From positions 66,054 to 130,053 of the forward strand of contig DASPKX010000172.1 in the NCBI GenBank assembly GCA_035627835.1: a DNA stretch of 64,000 nt, given 5' to 3'. Both the position numbers and the translations under genes were made by a program. The notes beneath the pieces were generated by a model. It saw nothing but the letters and a program-made list of their open reading frames with translations. It made no database searches and was not told the DNA's origin. Positions 1 to 8,967 of this stretch are shown one piece after another. The DNA is from DASPKX01 sp035627835 (lineage in GTDB: Bacteria > Verrucomicrobiota > Verrucomicrobiia > Limisphaerales > SXQI01). Numbering within the stretch: position 1 is the stretch's first letter; every line of letters begins with the position of its first letter.

Positions 1-393
1 GCATTGAAGAAGATCCGCATCACGAAACGGTCGCAGATAGGGCGAATCATTCTGCGCCTGCCGGAATTGCCGGGGCTTCCGGAAGCCAATCGCAACATTT
101 CGAATCTTTTGAAAGTCCAGGCGCCTGTGGTTCATTTCAACGCGGAGTGGGAGATGCGGATGTTCGTGCAGCACGCAACCGAAGCGAGCATCAGCATGCG
201 TTCGGGCCCCCCACCGCCTCCCCCGGGTTACTTTCCGAGAACCGTCACCAACGCGACACCTGCAAGCGTTTTGGAGGAGCTGCGGGTTCTCCACTCCAAG
301 CCGACGCGCATCGTCGTGGATGCTGCGAAAAACGAAATTCAGTTCCGAGATCCGCTCTTGAAAGAACTTTGGGAAAGGTTCTGGCCTTTTTAG
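1..393 (+). CDS. Hypothetical protein, C-terminal part (runs off the left edge)
   Basis: The frame is open from the first base of the window to a TAG stop at 391-393. The visible ~130 residues are probably the tail of a longer protein, although a TTG at position 4 could serve as a start. A poly-proline stretch lies near the middle (GPPPPPPGYF), followed by a basic/hydrophobic segment ending ELWERFWPF. No family is recognised and no signal peptide is visible. The 278 bases between this stop and the next gene hold nothing I can identify. Confidence 0.5.
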   Translation, partial: ALKKIRITKRSQIGRIILRLPELPGLPEANRNISNLLKVQAPVVHFNAEWEMRMFVQHATEASISMRSGPPPPPPGYFPRTVTNATPASVLEELRVLHSKPTRIVVDAAKNEIQFRDPLLKELWERFWPF

Positions 394-671
394 TGTGAAG
401 CTCGGGATGCACACACAGTGCCTTCTCGTGAGGCTGATCAGGTCGAAGATTTGTCTTGCGGGGGGTGGATAAACCTGAACGCCTCTGCCGATAATAGGAC
501 GTTCTTGCCACAAAATGCAATTGTCGGCCTGCTCCTGATTGAACGCAGGACGCCTGCGCATTAGCTTCCGCCCCGTTAACACCGTGAGAGCCCAAGGGGA
601 GCTGCATCCACGTTAAAGTGACTGCTTTCCCTGAGTTCTTAGCAACGGCTCACAAGCACAACCCAAGTAAA

Positions 672-2276
672 ATGATGAAGAAGATTGCACAGAAGGCTTT
701 GCTTTCCCTCAGCGGCCTTGCTCTGGCCACAGCTTTCGGAACGGCGCAGGCCCAGCAGGTCACCACGAACACACTTTCCGTCACCACGTTTGATCCGGAA
801 GCTTCCGCAAACGGCTCCTATGGCTACTTCTATGGCAACACCATTGATGGGGTTACTTACGGCAGCCAGAGCGTTCAAGCGCAGTTTTACGCTCCGGAAG
901 ATGTGGATCTCACGAACGGGATGTGGCGCTACACGTTTGACAACACCGACCTGAACGGAGCCGCTGGCTACGGCACTGGCACCGGTGGCGGTTTGTTCGT
1001 GGGGAACACGACCACAGACATGTTCACCAGCACAAACCGTGAAGATTATCGCATTACCTTCCGCGCGCGGGTTGAAGGGCTGGCTGAAGGCCAGACGAGC
1101 GCGCAAGGTGAAATGCAGGTGAGCTTTTGGTATCCGAACCCGGAAGGCGGCGCGAATCTGCGCAGTTTGCAGGTGAATCTTCCATTTGCGCCAACAGCAG
1201 AGTGGCGAACCTACACTTACGATTTGAGCGAAGGCTCGTTCGCGGAGAACACTTCGGAACGGACGTTTGCCGCAAACGGAACGAACACGACTGACCTGCG
1301 TTTCAACGTTAACTTCCACGATCCACATAATCGTTTCGGCTATGACGCTGAAAATGTGCTGATGCTGGACGATGTGGCCATCCAACTGGTTGCGCAGCCG
1401 AAGGCTCCTGAGGTTCCAAAGTACGGTGTGCCGATCCTGGCCTGGAACTTCGACGACACCAACTTGTGGTTTGAGTACCACTATCAGTGGTCCCAGAACA
1501 CCATCAACCCCGTCAGCTCCGCTGAAGCAAACGTGAACGGCGGGGCGCCGAACACCGTGGGCAAAGATGGCACTGGCGGCTGGCTGCTGAACCTCGACAC
1601 CACGGACCTGGCCAGCATGCCTCCTCAATGGGCTGGCGGCGGCACAGGCGGTGGGGGGCCTGCGGATTACACGCTCTTCGACACCAACGATCTCGCACAG
1701 TACCGCATTGTGTTTGACGGCCGGGTGAGCGGGCTGGCTGAAGGCCGCACCGAAGCGACCACAGTGCTCCAATTGCATATTGACGCAGCGGACGACACGC
1801 TCGCGGCTGACGAGGACACCACTGCGGACTCCGTGGGACGTTTGGACATTCAATTGCCCGGCGTGACCACCAACTGGCAAACATTCTCCTACACGTTGAA
1901 CAAAGGCGTGTTCGCCCAGGGCAGCAAAGAGAACTTCGCCAAAGCGGTCGGCAACATCACAGCTGTGCGCACACAGTGGCAGATCGAGAATCTTGGCGAC
2001 GTGAATCTCTGGGGTTATGACGCTGAGAACTCGTTCACGATCGACAACGTTCGTCTGGAGCGCCTTTATCCAGTTCAAGCCGGCGGAAACCCAGGCCGCA
2101 TCACCGCGACGCTCCAAGGGCAGAACCTGGTTCTGACCTGGAACGCAACGAACGCGAAGCTGCAATCGACCAGCGACCTGCAGAATCCAAACTGGACGGA
2201 CGTGACTGGCGCAACGAGCGGTTACTCCACTCCTGTGACCGGCGCGCGCCGCTTCTTCCGCCTGGTTCAGCAGTAA
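672..2276 (+). CDS. Secreted two-repeat beta-rich protein with C-terminal FYR-type module
   Basis: The predicted product of about 534 residues starts with a clear signal peptide (MMKKIAQKALL... to TAQAQ|Q). I chose the ATG at 672 (or the adjacent one at 675) because the longer frame from 618 only adds a non-signal-like leader. The mature part contains two similar halves, roughly residues 30-240 and 250-470. Each runs through an 'R-V-GLAEG' strand and ends in GYDAEN...DDV or GYDAEN...DNVRLE, a pattern typical of beta-sandwich carbohydrate-binding-like domains. The last ~60 residues (LVLTWNATNAKLQSTSDL..NWTDV...RRFFRLVQQ) match a short module shared with other secreted proteins in this window. 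The likely location is periplasm or cell surface. The ligand is unknown. An intrinsic terminator follows. Confidence 0.75.
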   Translation: MMKKIAQKALLSLSGLALATAFGTAQAQQVTTNTLSVTTFDPEASANGSYGYFYGNTIDGVTYGSQSVQAQFYAPEDVDLTNGMWRYTFDNTDLNGAAGYGTGTGGGLFVGNTTTDMFTSTNREDYRITFRARVEGLAEGQTSAQGEMQVSFWYPNPEGGANLRSLQVNLPFAPTAEWRTYTYDLSEGSFAENTSERTFAANGTNTTDLRFNVNFHDPHNRFGYDAENVLMLDDVAIQLVAQPKAPEVPKYGVPILAWNFDDTNLWFEYHYQWSQNTINPVSSAEANVNGGAPNTVGKDGTGGWLLNLDTTDLASMPPQWAGGGTGGGGPADYTLFDTNDLAQYRIVFDGRVSGLAEGRTEATTVLQLHIDAADDTLAADEDTTADSVGRLDIQLPGVTTNWQTFSYTLNKGVFAQGSKENFAKAVGNITAVRTQWQIENLGDVNLWGYDAENSFTIDNVRLERLYPVQAGGNPGRITATLQGQNLVLTWNATNAKLQSTSDLQNPNWTDVTGATSGYSTPVTGARRFFRLVQQ

Positions 2277-2334
2277 GCTTTAAGATCTTCGGCTCGCGCG
2301 AGCGGGCTTGAAGGGTGAGAACACACCAACGCAA

Positions 2335-2371
2335 GGGCGTCAGCGATGAGCTGGCGCCCCTTTTCGTTTTT
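2335..2371 (+). terminator. Intrinsic terminator after the secreted two-repeat protein
   Basis: A 10-bp stem, GGGCGTCAGC pairing with GCTGGCGCCC (one G-U pair), encloses a GATGA loop and is followed by CTTTTCGTTTTT. It lies about 60 bases past the stop at 2276 and closes the transcription unit. Confidence 0.8.
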
Positions 2372-2380
2372 GGGAGGAGG

Positions 2381-2415
2381 GTCCGCAGATTGCGCAGATT
2401 TTCGCGGATTAAAAA
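2381..2415 (+). repeat. Intergenic repeat of the 'CGCAGATT' family
   Basis: The segment GTCCGCAGATTGCGCAGATT followed by TTCGCGGATTAAAAA is closely matched in reverse complement at 47811-47844. It sits between convergent genes and has no coding potential. Confidence 0.5.
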
Positions 2416-2448
2416 CAGAACAACCTGAATCGGGATTTTAGCGTAGAT

Positions 2449-3690
2449 TTATTTAGGGTTTTTCGGCTTTAGCCCCGCGGCGACGGCCTCCGCAGCTCGG
2501 AGGACGCGAAGGGTGTTGCCGCCAAGGACTTTCTTTATGTCGGACTCGGAGAAGCCTTCGTTCAGCATGGCCTGCGTCACGGCGGGATAGCAGGAAACAT
2601 TTTCAAGCTGATGCGGAAGCACATCCACCCCGTCAAAGTCCGCGCCTAAGCCGACATGGTCGATCCCGGCCACGGCAACGACGTGCTTCAGGTGCTTTAT
2701 TAAATGTTCGATGGAGCCGCGGGGCAGTGGATGCGCTTCGCGCCATTCTTTCCGAGCTTTGATGTAATCCTCATCTCGCGGGTGCATGGCACGCAGCCGC
2801 CGGAGATCTTCCATTTCAGCTGCCAGCAACGTGGCAGCTTCCGGAACGATGAAGCCGGAATAGAAGTTGAGCATGATGACGCCGCCATTTTCTTTCACGC
2901 GGCGAAGGACATCGTCCGGAACATTGCGGGGATGCTGCGCGACGGCGTAAGCAGAGGAGTGAGAGGCGATCACTGGAGCGACGCTGACATCGAGAGCCGC
3001 GTGCATGGTGGCGGGTGAGACGTGGGAGATATCGACGAGCATGCCGAGGCGGTTCATCTCACGAACGACTTCTTTGCCGAAGTCCGTCAAGCCGTTGCTA
3101 TCGGGCTTGATGCCGGTGGCGTCCGCCCAACCCACGTGGTCGGAATGGGTGAGGGTCATGTAGCGGACGCCGAGTTGATAATAGGTTCGCAAGAGGGCCA
3201 GCGACTTCTCAATGGAATGGCCGCCTTCAATGCCGATAAGGCAGGCAATCTTTCCGTCGGCGCGGATGGTTTCCACATCAGCAGCGGTGCGCGCGAAGGC
3301 GAACGTGTCGGGGTATTCCTCAACCATGCGATGGATCAAATCGATCTGCTCAAGCGTCTCGCGAGCGGCCCCGCCGGTGGTCATCCGGATGGAGGGGACG
3401 TAAGCGGCCCAGAATTGCGCGCCCACTCCGCCCGCATGAAGGCGTGGGATGTCGGTGTGTATTTTCGTTGGCTTGGAGATGTCCAACTCTTTGAAAGAGA
3501 GGTTGGCTTTCTTTCGCATCTCATAGGGCAGATCGTTGTGGCCATCGAAGATGAGAGCTTCCTTGTGAATTCTGCGCGCTTGCTCCGAGACCAGAATTGG
3601 AGCCGAGTTGGAGCTTGAATCAGCGGTGAGGGATTGAAGTTGAAGCGCCATTGCAATGGCGGCAATCCACATTGCCCGATTGAGCTGCAT
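2449..3690 (-). CDS. Membrane dipeptidase, peptidase M19 (renal dipeptidase) family
   Basis: This is a 413-residue zinc dipeptidase expected to hydrolyse dipeptides (including D-amino-acid or dehydro-dipeptides in some family members). A signal peptide covers residues ~1-23, so the enzyme should act in the periplasm. The binuclear metal ligands of the family are visible: H51-x-D53 (DGHND), E156 in IGIEGGHS, H224 in DISHVS and H245 in ASHSSA, plus the SDHVGWAD segment. Length is normal for the family. It lies 51 bases downstream of the TPR lipoprotein gene on the same strand, so it may be the last gene of the operon that begins with the halogenase-like gene at 8242. Confidence 0.93.
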   Translation of the reverse strand: MQLNRAMWIAAIAMALQLQSLTADSSSNSAPILVSEQARRIHKEALIFDGHNDLPYEMRKKANLSFKELDISKPTKIHTDIPRLHAGGVGAQFWAAYVPSIRMTTGGAARETLEQIDLIHRMVEEYPDTFAFARTAADVETIRADGKIACLIGIEGGHSIEKSLALLRTYYQLGVRYMTLTHSDHVGWADATGIKPDSNGLTDFGKEVVREMNRLGMLVDISHVSPATMHAALDVSVAPVIASHSSAYAVAQHPRNVPDDVLRRVKENGGVIMLNFYSGFIVPEAATLLAAEMEDLRRLRAMHPRDEDYIKARKEWREAHPLPRGSIEHLIKHLKHVVAVAGIDHVGLGADFDGVDVLPHQLENVSCYPAVTQAMLNEGFSESDIKKVLGGNTLRVLRAAEAVAAGLKPKNPK

Positions 3691-3741
3691 GGCTGCTTCT
3701 TCTCATAAGAAGCGGGGCAAAGCGAGAGTGGAAGTTGAAGG

Positions 3742-5025
3742 CTACCGCGTGAGCTGCGTGCGGACTCGAAGAGCTTTGGCTTGTTGCGGGTCGAGCCGCA
3801 GCGCTTCTGTGGCTTGCTCCAGAGCCTCGCGAGGTTTGCCAACACGGGCGAATTCCTCGGCGAGGGCGGCGTGCGTGTTGGCGTCGCCAGGTTGGGCGCG
3901 GAGAGCGGATGTAAACGCCTCAATCGCGCCGGGAGAATTGCCCGCGCGTGACTGGGCGATGCCAAGGTTGAAGTGGGCTTGGGCAAAGTCGGGCTTGATG
4001 TGAGTGGCGGAACGGAAAGCTTCGGCGGCATCGCGCCAGCGTTCCTGGCAGAAATGAGCCAGGCCAAGCTGGACGAAGCCTTGGAGCGAATTTGTGCGCG
4101 CGGTGAGGTGGCGGTTTAAGAAGAGTTCCGCTTCGTCGCAGCGCCGTTGCTGCACGCGCAGGCGGCCGAGCAGCAGCAGCGTCTCTGGATGCTCAGGGCT
4201 GCTCGCTAAAATCTGGGTTAGCACACGGTCGGCGTCATCCCACCGGCGCTGCGTCATGAAGGCATTTGCGCGATCGAGCATCGACTGCTGATCCATTCGC
4301 AAGGACTGGATTTCACGGAGGTAAGGATCGGGCCAATCGAAAGGCTTTGGCATGGCAGCGGCACGACGCGCGAAAAAGTTGGCCTGCTCGGTGTCGCCCA
4401 TGCGGGTGACAGCCTGGCTAAGCAACAGATGGGCGGGGCGGGCGGTGAATTGATTGGTCAAGGCAGGGGGAAGCGCCTTGGCTGCTTCGCGGGGTTGATT
4501 GGCGGCGAGCTTGAGGCGCGCCAGTTCAACGAGGGCTGCGGGATGGCCTGGAGAGCGGGACAACAATTGCTGCACGGGCGCCTCAGCTTCGGTGAGCATG
4601 CCGTGCTCAATCATGGCTTGCGCGAGCCGCAGCAGAGGCGCGTCATTCGTTGCTTTGGCGGCGGCGGCCTGCAGGTTTTTAATGGCGAGTTGCGGCTCAT
4701 GGGGCAATTGCCGCAGCGCGAGAAGGTAGAGCCATTTGCCCTCGCCCGGCGCAAGCTCATGAGCGCGCTGGTAGCAGGTTCTGGCTTCGGCGAAGAACTC
4801 TGCGGCTTCGAATGCCTGGCCGAGTTCACCCCAGGCCTGGGCGGTGTTCGCGCGAGTGACTACGCCACGGCGGTTCTCAATTAGCGTTGAGAGGGCGGGG
4901 TCGAGGCTCGCCACGGCGACCATTGGGGGATTTACCGTGGCGGTCGGTTGGGCTTCCGGTTCGGCGGCCTTCTTGCAGCTCGCAAGCGTTAGCGTTAGCA
5001 GAAGCAGCAACGACGCGAGTCTCAC
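3742..5025 (-). CDS. Tetratricopeptide-repeat lipoprotein
   Basis: This 427-residue protein has a lipoprotein signal ending in the lipobox LASC (Cys17), then tandem TPR-type helical pairs from about residue 50 to the C terminus. Clear TPR phrases are GELGQAFEAAEFFAEARTCYQRAHELAPG, LLLGRLRVQQRRCDEAELFLNR and FNLGIAQSRAGNSPGAIEAFTSAL. The start is GTG at 5025, and its GTGA overlaps the TGA stop of the upstream UnbV gene by four bases, which indicates translational coupling. It probably serves as an envelope protein-interaction scaffold. The CRTAC1/UnbV protein encoded just before it is the obvious partner candidate. TPRs are not specific enough to assign a function. Confidence 0.88.
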   Translation of the reverse strand: MRLASLLLLLTLTLASCKKAAEPEAQPTATVNPPMVAVASLDPALSTLIENRRGVVTRANTAQAWGELGQAFEAAEFFAEARTCYQRAHELAPGEGKWLYLLALRQLPHEPQLAIKNLQAAAAKATNDAPLLRLAQAMIEHGMLTEAEAPVQQLLSRSPGHPAALVELARLKLAANQPREAAKALPPALTNQFTARPAHLLLSQAVTRMGDTEQANFFARRAAAMPKPFDWPDPYLREIQSLRMDQQSMLDRANAFMTQRRWDDADRVLTQILASSPEHPETLLLLGRLRVQQRRCDEAELFLNRHLTARTNSLQGFVQLGLAHFCQERWRDAAEAFRSATHIKPDFAQAHFNLGIAQSRAGNSPGAIEAFTSALRAQPGDANTHAALAEEFARVGKPREALEQATEALRLDPQQAKALRVRTQLTR

Positions 5026-6758
5026 AAGGCCTTGCCTTCCCCCCGGCGGAGAACCACCTCGCGGTCCACATTCCTGATGCGGAATATTTCGACCTTGCCA
5101 TCAGCCCAAACCACTTGAGCCTCCTCAGCTAAAGCCGCGGTTCCCAACCCAAAATGCAAAGCTGGATCGTTGCTGGCGAGGTAACTTGTTGCTGGCTGCA
5201 GCAGAGCCCACCAGCGTCGGTCGCGGGCGCTCAGTGAGACTTCAGCTCCGATGGCATCGCGGTTGCCATAACGAGGCTCCAAGAGACGGAGTTTCAGCCA
5301 GTGGCCGCGTTGCGGGGCGATGTTCCGGTAGAGCTTCGCCGGGCCGCCCACCGCGCCCACGAGAAGGTCCGGGTGGCCATCATTATCAATGTCCCCGACA
5401 GCAAGGCTGCGACCGACGACTGCCTCACCGGAGAAGTTCGGATTGGCAGGAGAGACGTCCTGAAACCGTCCATTCTGGTTCAGGAATATTTGGGGGCGCT
5501 GAGCGTAACGAGCCCACCATGGATCCGTGCCTTGCGCAACCGGTGTTTGACCTGGAGTGGCGCGCCGCACCAAGCCATTCACGAAAGCCACATCATTCCA
5601 TCCGTCCGAATTGAAATCGGCAGCGACAGCGCCAAAGCCGGTGCCGCGCCAACCCTGCTGCTGCAAGCCGGTTTGCGCGATGGTGTCGGAGAACAACCCG
5701 GGTTGGTCCTGGCGATAGAAGGAGTGGAACTCCTCTGAAAGATGCGTGACGAAAAGATCGGGCAAGGCATCGCCAGACATGTCGGCATAAGCCACCCCCA
5801 TGTTCGCGGCTGTGCGGCCCATCGCATTGTGGGCGAGGCCGCGAGCGATGGCTTCCTCGGCGAAAGTTCCATTGCGTTGGTTGACGAACAAACGATTCGG
5901 GCGCCCGTCGTCGGAGCAGAAAATATCAGGCCACTTGTCTCCCGTGAAATCCGCACAGACGAGACCCAACGCGACACCGGGCTTGGCGATTAGGCCAGAG
6001 CGGACCGTCCAATCCTCGAACCTTGGGGGAGCGCCATTGCCTTCGGTGATGTTCCGCCAAAGGCGAGTTGTTGTGGCTGGGAAGGCTTCCGGGGCGCAGA
6101 ATTCCTGGCGTCCCTGGTGATCGTGGCAAATCTGTGAGGGGTCGTAATCGACGTAATTGGCGACAACCAGATCGAGGCGCCCATCGCGGTCGAAATCAAT
6201 GAAGCTGGCCGGCACCGCCCAACGAACATTATCAACCCCGCACTCAGCTGTGATTTCGCGAAAGCGGCTCATGCCGAGATTTTGGAAGAGTCGCGTCGCG
6301 CCGTATTCGGTGAGAACGAGGTCAGGAAGGCCGTCGTTGTTTATGTCACCTGCTATGGCGCCCATTCCCTTGCCGGTCACACCAAGCCCTGAACCTTCGG
6401 TAACATCTTTAAACGAGCCGTTTGGCCGTTGCTCGAAGAAGCGGTTCGCCGCCGCCGCGCCAACTCCGCCGTTTTGGGTGAAGTAAACATCCAGGCGGCC
6501 ATCATTGTTCGCATCGAACAGCGCGACGCCGGAGCCAATTTGATCGGCCATGAAATAGTTCGTTCCAGCGCGGTGCGTGAACTTCAGGCCGACGTTCTCC
6601 GTTACATCCTCAAAGATGTTAGCGGCCGGGGAGGCGCTTGAAGCGGTTATCGTGGACCGTGGAGCAGGCGGTTCGCTGGCAGCCGTATTCGCGTTCCGCT
6701 TCTCCCCACAGCCAGCGCACAGAAGCACGCCGGCAAGCCCAGCCACCAGTGCGCGCAT
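5022..6758 (-). CDS. FG-GAP/VCBS-repeat lipoprotein with C-terminal UnbV/ASPIC domain (CRTAC1-like)
   Basis: I place the start at ATG 6758, whose first base is the last base of the upstream stop (TGATG). The longer frame upstream lies inside the halogenase-like gene. The product has 578 residues and a lipobox LCAGC (Cys17). Repeated calcium-type loops D-x-D/N-x-DG are visible: DANNDGRLD, DINNDGLPD, DFDRDGRLD, DFNSDGWND, DIDNDGHPD. They mark a seven-bladed FG-GAP propeller. The last ~95 residues (GHWLKLRL..RDAIGAEVSL...HFGLG...VVWADG) are a UnbV/ASPIC domain. It is likely exposed at the envelope. The neighbours are a halogenase-like flavoprotein and a TPR lipoprotein in the same operon. Its biochemical role is unknown. 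Confidence 0.92.
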   Translation of the reverse strand: MRALVAGLAGVLLCAGCGEKRNANTAASEPPAPRSTITASSASPAANIFEDVTENVGLKFTHRAGTNYFMADQIGSGVALFDANNDGRLDVYFTQNGGVGAAAANRFFEQRPNGSFKDVTEGSGLGVTGKGMGAIAGDINNDGLPDLVLTEYGATRLFQNLGMSRFREITAECGVDNVRWAVPASFIDFDRDGRLDLVVANYVDYDPSQICHDHQGRQEFCAPEAFPATTTRLWRNITEGNGAPPRFEDWTVRSGLIAKPGVALGLVCADFTGDKWPDIFCSDDGRPNRLFVNQRNGTFAEEAIARGLAHNAMGRTAANMGVAYADMSGDALPDLFVTHLSEEFHSFYRQDQPGLFSDTIAQTGLQQQGWRGTGFGAVAADFNSDGWNDVAFVNGLVRRATPGQTPVAQGTDPWWARYAQRPQIFLNQNGRFQDVSPANPNFSGEAVVGRSLAVGDIDNDGHPDLLVGAVGGPAKLYRNIAPQRGHWLKLRLLEPRYGNRDAIGAEVSLSARDRRWWALLQPATSYLASNDPALHFGLGTAALAEEAQVVWADGKVEIFRIRNVDREVVLRRGEGKAL

Positions 6759-8242
6759 CACATTCCCCACTTGGGAGCAGCGCCGCGGACGACGCTGAGG
6801 CATTGCTTCACATCGAAGCCGCGCCGGGCTTCCGCTGTCCACATGGCGCACTTGTCGCGCCAGACTTTTGCTTCGTTGGCGGGCGGGTTGTAAGGCTTTT
6901 TGTGCGGGACGTTTTGCCCGACAAGCATGGCAAGATACCCGTCCATGCCGAACGAGTTTGAAGGATGAAGGAGCTGCGCGCCAGCAACGACGCTGGGACC
7001 ATTTTCTTTGTAGAAATCGACCAGGAATTGCGCGCCATGCAACTTGGTGTCGCTGCGGCAAGCTCGCCAAAATTCGGTGTCCAAGCGCGTGTTGAAAGCG
7101 TAATGCACCGCGAGAAAATCGCGAATGTCATCCCACGCCTGCCCATTGTAACGATTGTACAGCTCGATCAACGTCGGCGTGGGGTCGCAGAGGCTGTCGA
7201 TGAGTGAGTCGGCCAACGTGCTCGCCTCCACGCAGATCACCTGGAGCGCGGTCGCTTCGAGAGGCTCAACGAAACCAACAGAGTTGCCAACGCCAACGAC
7301 GTTGCCGATCCAGTTGCGGGCGTAGCGGCCGCTGCGGAATTTCACAACGCGCGGCTGGTTGGCGACCTTCGGGTTTTTGGCGAGAAATTCAGCGAGGGCC
7401 GCTTCGTCACTGATAAAAGCGGAGCTGTAAACGTAGCCGCGATTAATCCAGCTCTCGTGCTCGATTTGCCAGCACCAGCCTGCGTCCATTGTTTCACAGA
7501 CGGTATATGGCTTAATGGGCTCATTCGTCCGGGGCCATCCGCCGATAACAGCGCGGTCGCAGAAGAGGGAGTCCGAGTAGCTGATGAACGGCTCCTGCAA
7601 CGCCTTGCCGAGCAGCTCGGAACGGAAACCGGAAGCATCCACATACAGATCGGCGGTCAGACGCTCGCCTTTTTCGGTGATTAAAGCAGCGATCCCTTGC
7701 GGCCCTTTCTCGGCAGTAACGGTGGCATCAACAATCTTAACGCCCAAAGTGCGGCAGACGCTTTCCAGCCATCCAACCAGCTTCACGTTCTCGATATGAA
7801 AGGCGTGGTTGTTGTGGAAAAGCGGTGTTCCGTCTGGTTTGCGGGGGAACGCTTTATCCTGCGATATGAATGCGGATACCGGCCCTGCGCAAAGGCAATC
7901 CTGCCCGAAGTAAAAGCCGTTATTACGCGAGAGTTCGGGCATCCGCTGCTGGAACTCGTAAGCGAAGGTGTAATAAAATTCAGGCCGCGGCCCCCAGATG
8001 AACTTAATGCCGAGCTTCCAGGTGGGCTCAGCCATTTGGTAAAATTGCTGAGGCTTCAGCTTGAGGTATTCGAAGAAATGCTTCGGGAACGCAACGGTGG
8101 TTCCCTCCCCCACCCCAATGATGCCAAGGTCAGGGCTGCGAACGACGGTGACCTCGAGTTGCGGCAACTTGCGCTTGAGAGTGAGCGCCGCCATCAACCC
8201 TGCGCTGCCTGCACCAAGCACCAAAACATTTTGGATGGGCAT
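6758..8242 (-). CDS. FAD-dependent tryptophan-halogenase-family protein
   Basis: The 494-residue flavoprotein has an N-terminal dinucleotide-binding fold (VLGAGSAGLMAAL, residues 8-20) and the GVGEGT segment of the flavin-dependent halogenase family. Lys76 in TWKLGIKF aligns with the catalytic lysine of PrnA/RebH, and the late VGFVEPLEAT stretch matches the conserved FVEPLEST region. The family GWxWxIP signature is altered here: GWCWQIEHE keeps both tryptophans but has Glu where Pro is usual. Halogenase activity is therefore plausible but not certain. Related proteins also oxidise without halogenating. It is first in a coupled operon (UnbV lipoprotein, TPR lipoprotein, perhaps the M19 dipeptidase), and a tRNA-Leu lies about 70 bases upstream on the same strand. 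A separate flavin reductase is not encoded nearby. Confidence 0.87.
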   Translation of the reverse strand: MPIQNVLVLGAGSAGLMAALTLKRKLPQLEVTVVRSPDLGIIGVGEGTTVAFPKHFFEYLKLKPQQFYQMAEPTWKLGIKFIWGPRPEFYYTFAYEFQQRMPELSRNNGFYFGQDCLCAGPVSAFISQDKAFPRKPDGTPLFHNNHAFHIENVKLVGWLESVCRTLGVKIVDATVTAEKGPQGIAALITEKGERLTADLYVDASGFRSELLGKALQEPFISYSDSLFCDRAVIGGWPRTNEPIKPYTVCETMDAGWCWQIEHESWINRGYVYSSAFISDEAALAEFLAKNPKVANQPRVVKFRSGRYARNWIGNVVGVGNSVGFVEPLEATALQVICVEASTLADSLIDSLCDPTPTLIELYNRYNGQAWDDIRDFLAVHYAFNTRLDTEFWRACRSDTKLHGAQFLVDFYKENGPSVVAGAQLLHPSNSFGMDGYLAMLVGQNVPHKKPYNPPANEAKVWRDKCAMWTAEARRGFDVKQCLSVVRGAAPKWGM

Positions 8243-8312
8243 GCCGCAAAGTTATTCCAAAGAAATGCGCCTTCTCAATGGAAAAGCGCGCAGGAAGGAG
8301 TTCTGTTGAAAA

Positions 8313-8399
8313 TGGTGCCGATGGAGGGGGTCGAACCCACACGACCTCACGGTCACAGGATTTTGAGTCCAGCGCGTCTGCCAATTCCGCCACATCGGC
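8313..8399 (-). tRNA. tRNA-Leu (anticodon CAA)
   Basis: Read on the minus strand, the gene begins GCCGATGTGGCGGAATTGG. It has an anticodon loop CUCAAAA between GGA/UCC arms (anticodon CAA), a class-II long variable arm, the TΨC sequence GGTTCGACCCC and an encoded CCA end at 8313-8315. The acceptor stem GCCGATG/CATCGGC is perfect. Total length is 87 bases. Confidence 0.97.
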
Positions 8400-8549
8400 C
8401 TCTGACAACTGGCGAACCAGTTGCGCGGCCAGGCATAGCCGCTAACGAGGTTGTGGAAAGTAGTGCAACGCGTACCGGGGGTCAAGGTTGCTTTCTGCCA
8501 AACCCCTGCGCTTCTTGCCGCCGGTCCACTGCGGAGCTAACGTTGCGGC

Positions 8550-8939
8550 ATGGGAATTCAAGCGGTGAATGCGCCTTCCGCTCCGAAGCCGGTGGGGCCT
8601 TACAGTCATGCAGTGCGGGTTGAGAATCTCATCTTCCTCTCCGGGCAAATACCTCTGGATCCTGCCACCGGAAAACTCGTGCCCGGCGACATTAAAGCGC
8701 AAACCCAGCGGGTGTTGGAGAACATTCGCCTCGTGCTGGAGAGCCAGGGACGCACACCTATGGACGTTGTGAAGACAACGGTGTTCCTCACGAACCTCGG
8801 AGATTTCGCGGCAATGAATGAGGTGTATGCCGCGTTTTTCCACAACCATCATCCGGCGCGGTCCACGATCCAAGTGTCCGCTTTGCCCGCTGGGGCGAAT
8901 GTGGAAATTGAAGTTGTGGCGCACCTTGGGCCGCGTTAA
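8550..8939 (+). CDS. ridA: RidA family reactive-intermediate (enamine/imine) deaminase
   Basis: This 129-residue protein has the standard length of the RidA/YjgF/UK114 family. These cytosolic trimers hydrolyse 2-aminoacrylate and related enamine/imine by-products of PLP enzymes. Family signatures are visible: APKPVGPYSHAV near the N terminus, FLSGQIPLDP, VVKTTVFLTNLGDF, and the C-terminal HHPARSTIQVSALP, which carries the substrate-carboxylate-binding arginine. The end, VEIEVVAHL, is also typical. It is a single gene between the tRNA-Leu and a convergent CAP-domain gene. No operon partner is seen. Confidence 0.93.
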   Translation: MGIQAVNAPSAPKPVGPYSHAVRVENLIFLSGQIPLDPATGKLVPGDIKAQTQRVLENIRLVLESQGRTPMDVVKTTVFLTNLGDFAAMNEVYAAFFHNHHPARSTIQVSALPAGANVEIEVVAHLGPR

Positions 8940-8967
8940 GAACGCGCTTTCGGGCGGGGGGCTTCGG

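Noticed and set aside
639..2165. 508-codon minus-strand frame opposite the secreted two-repeat protein
   Set aside because: It is a high-GC shadow of a well-supported plus-strand gene. Its translation has no domain, signal or plausible composition.
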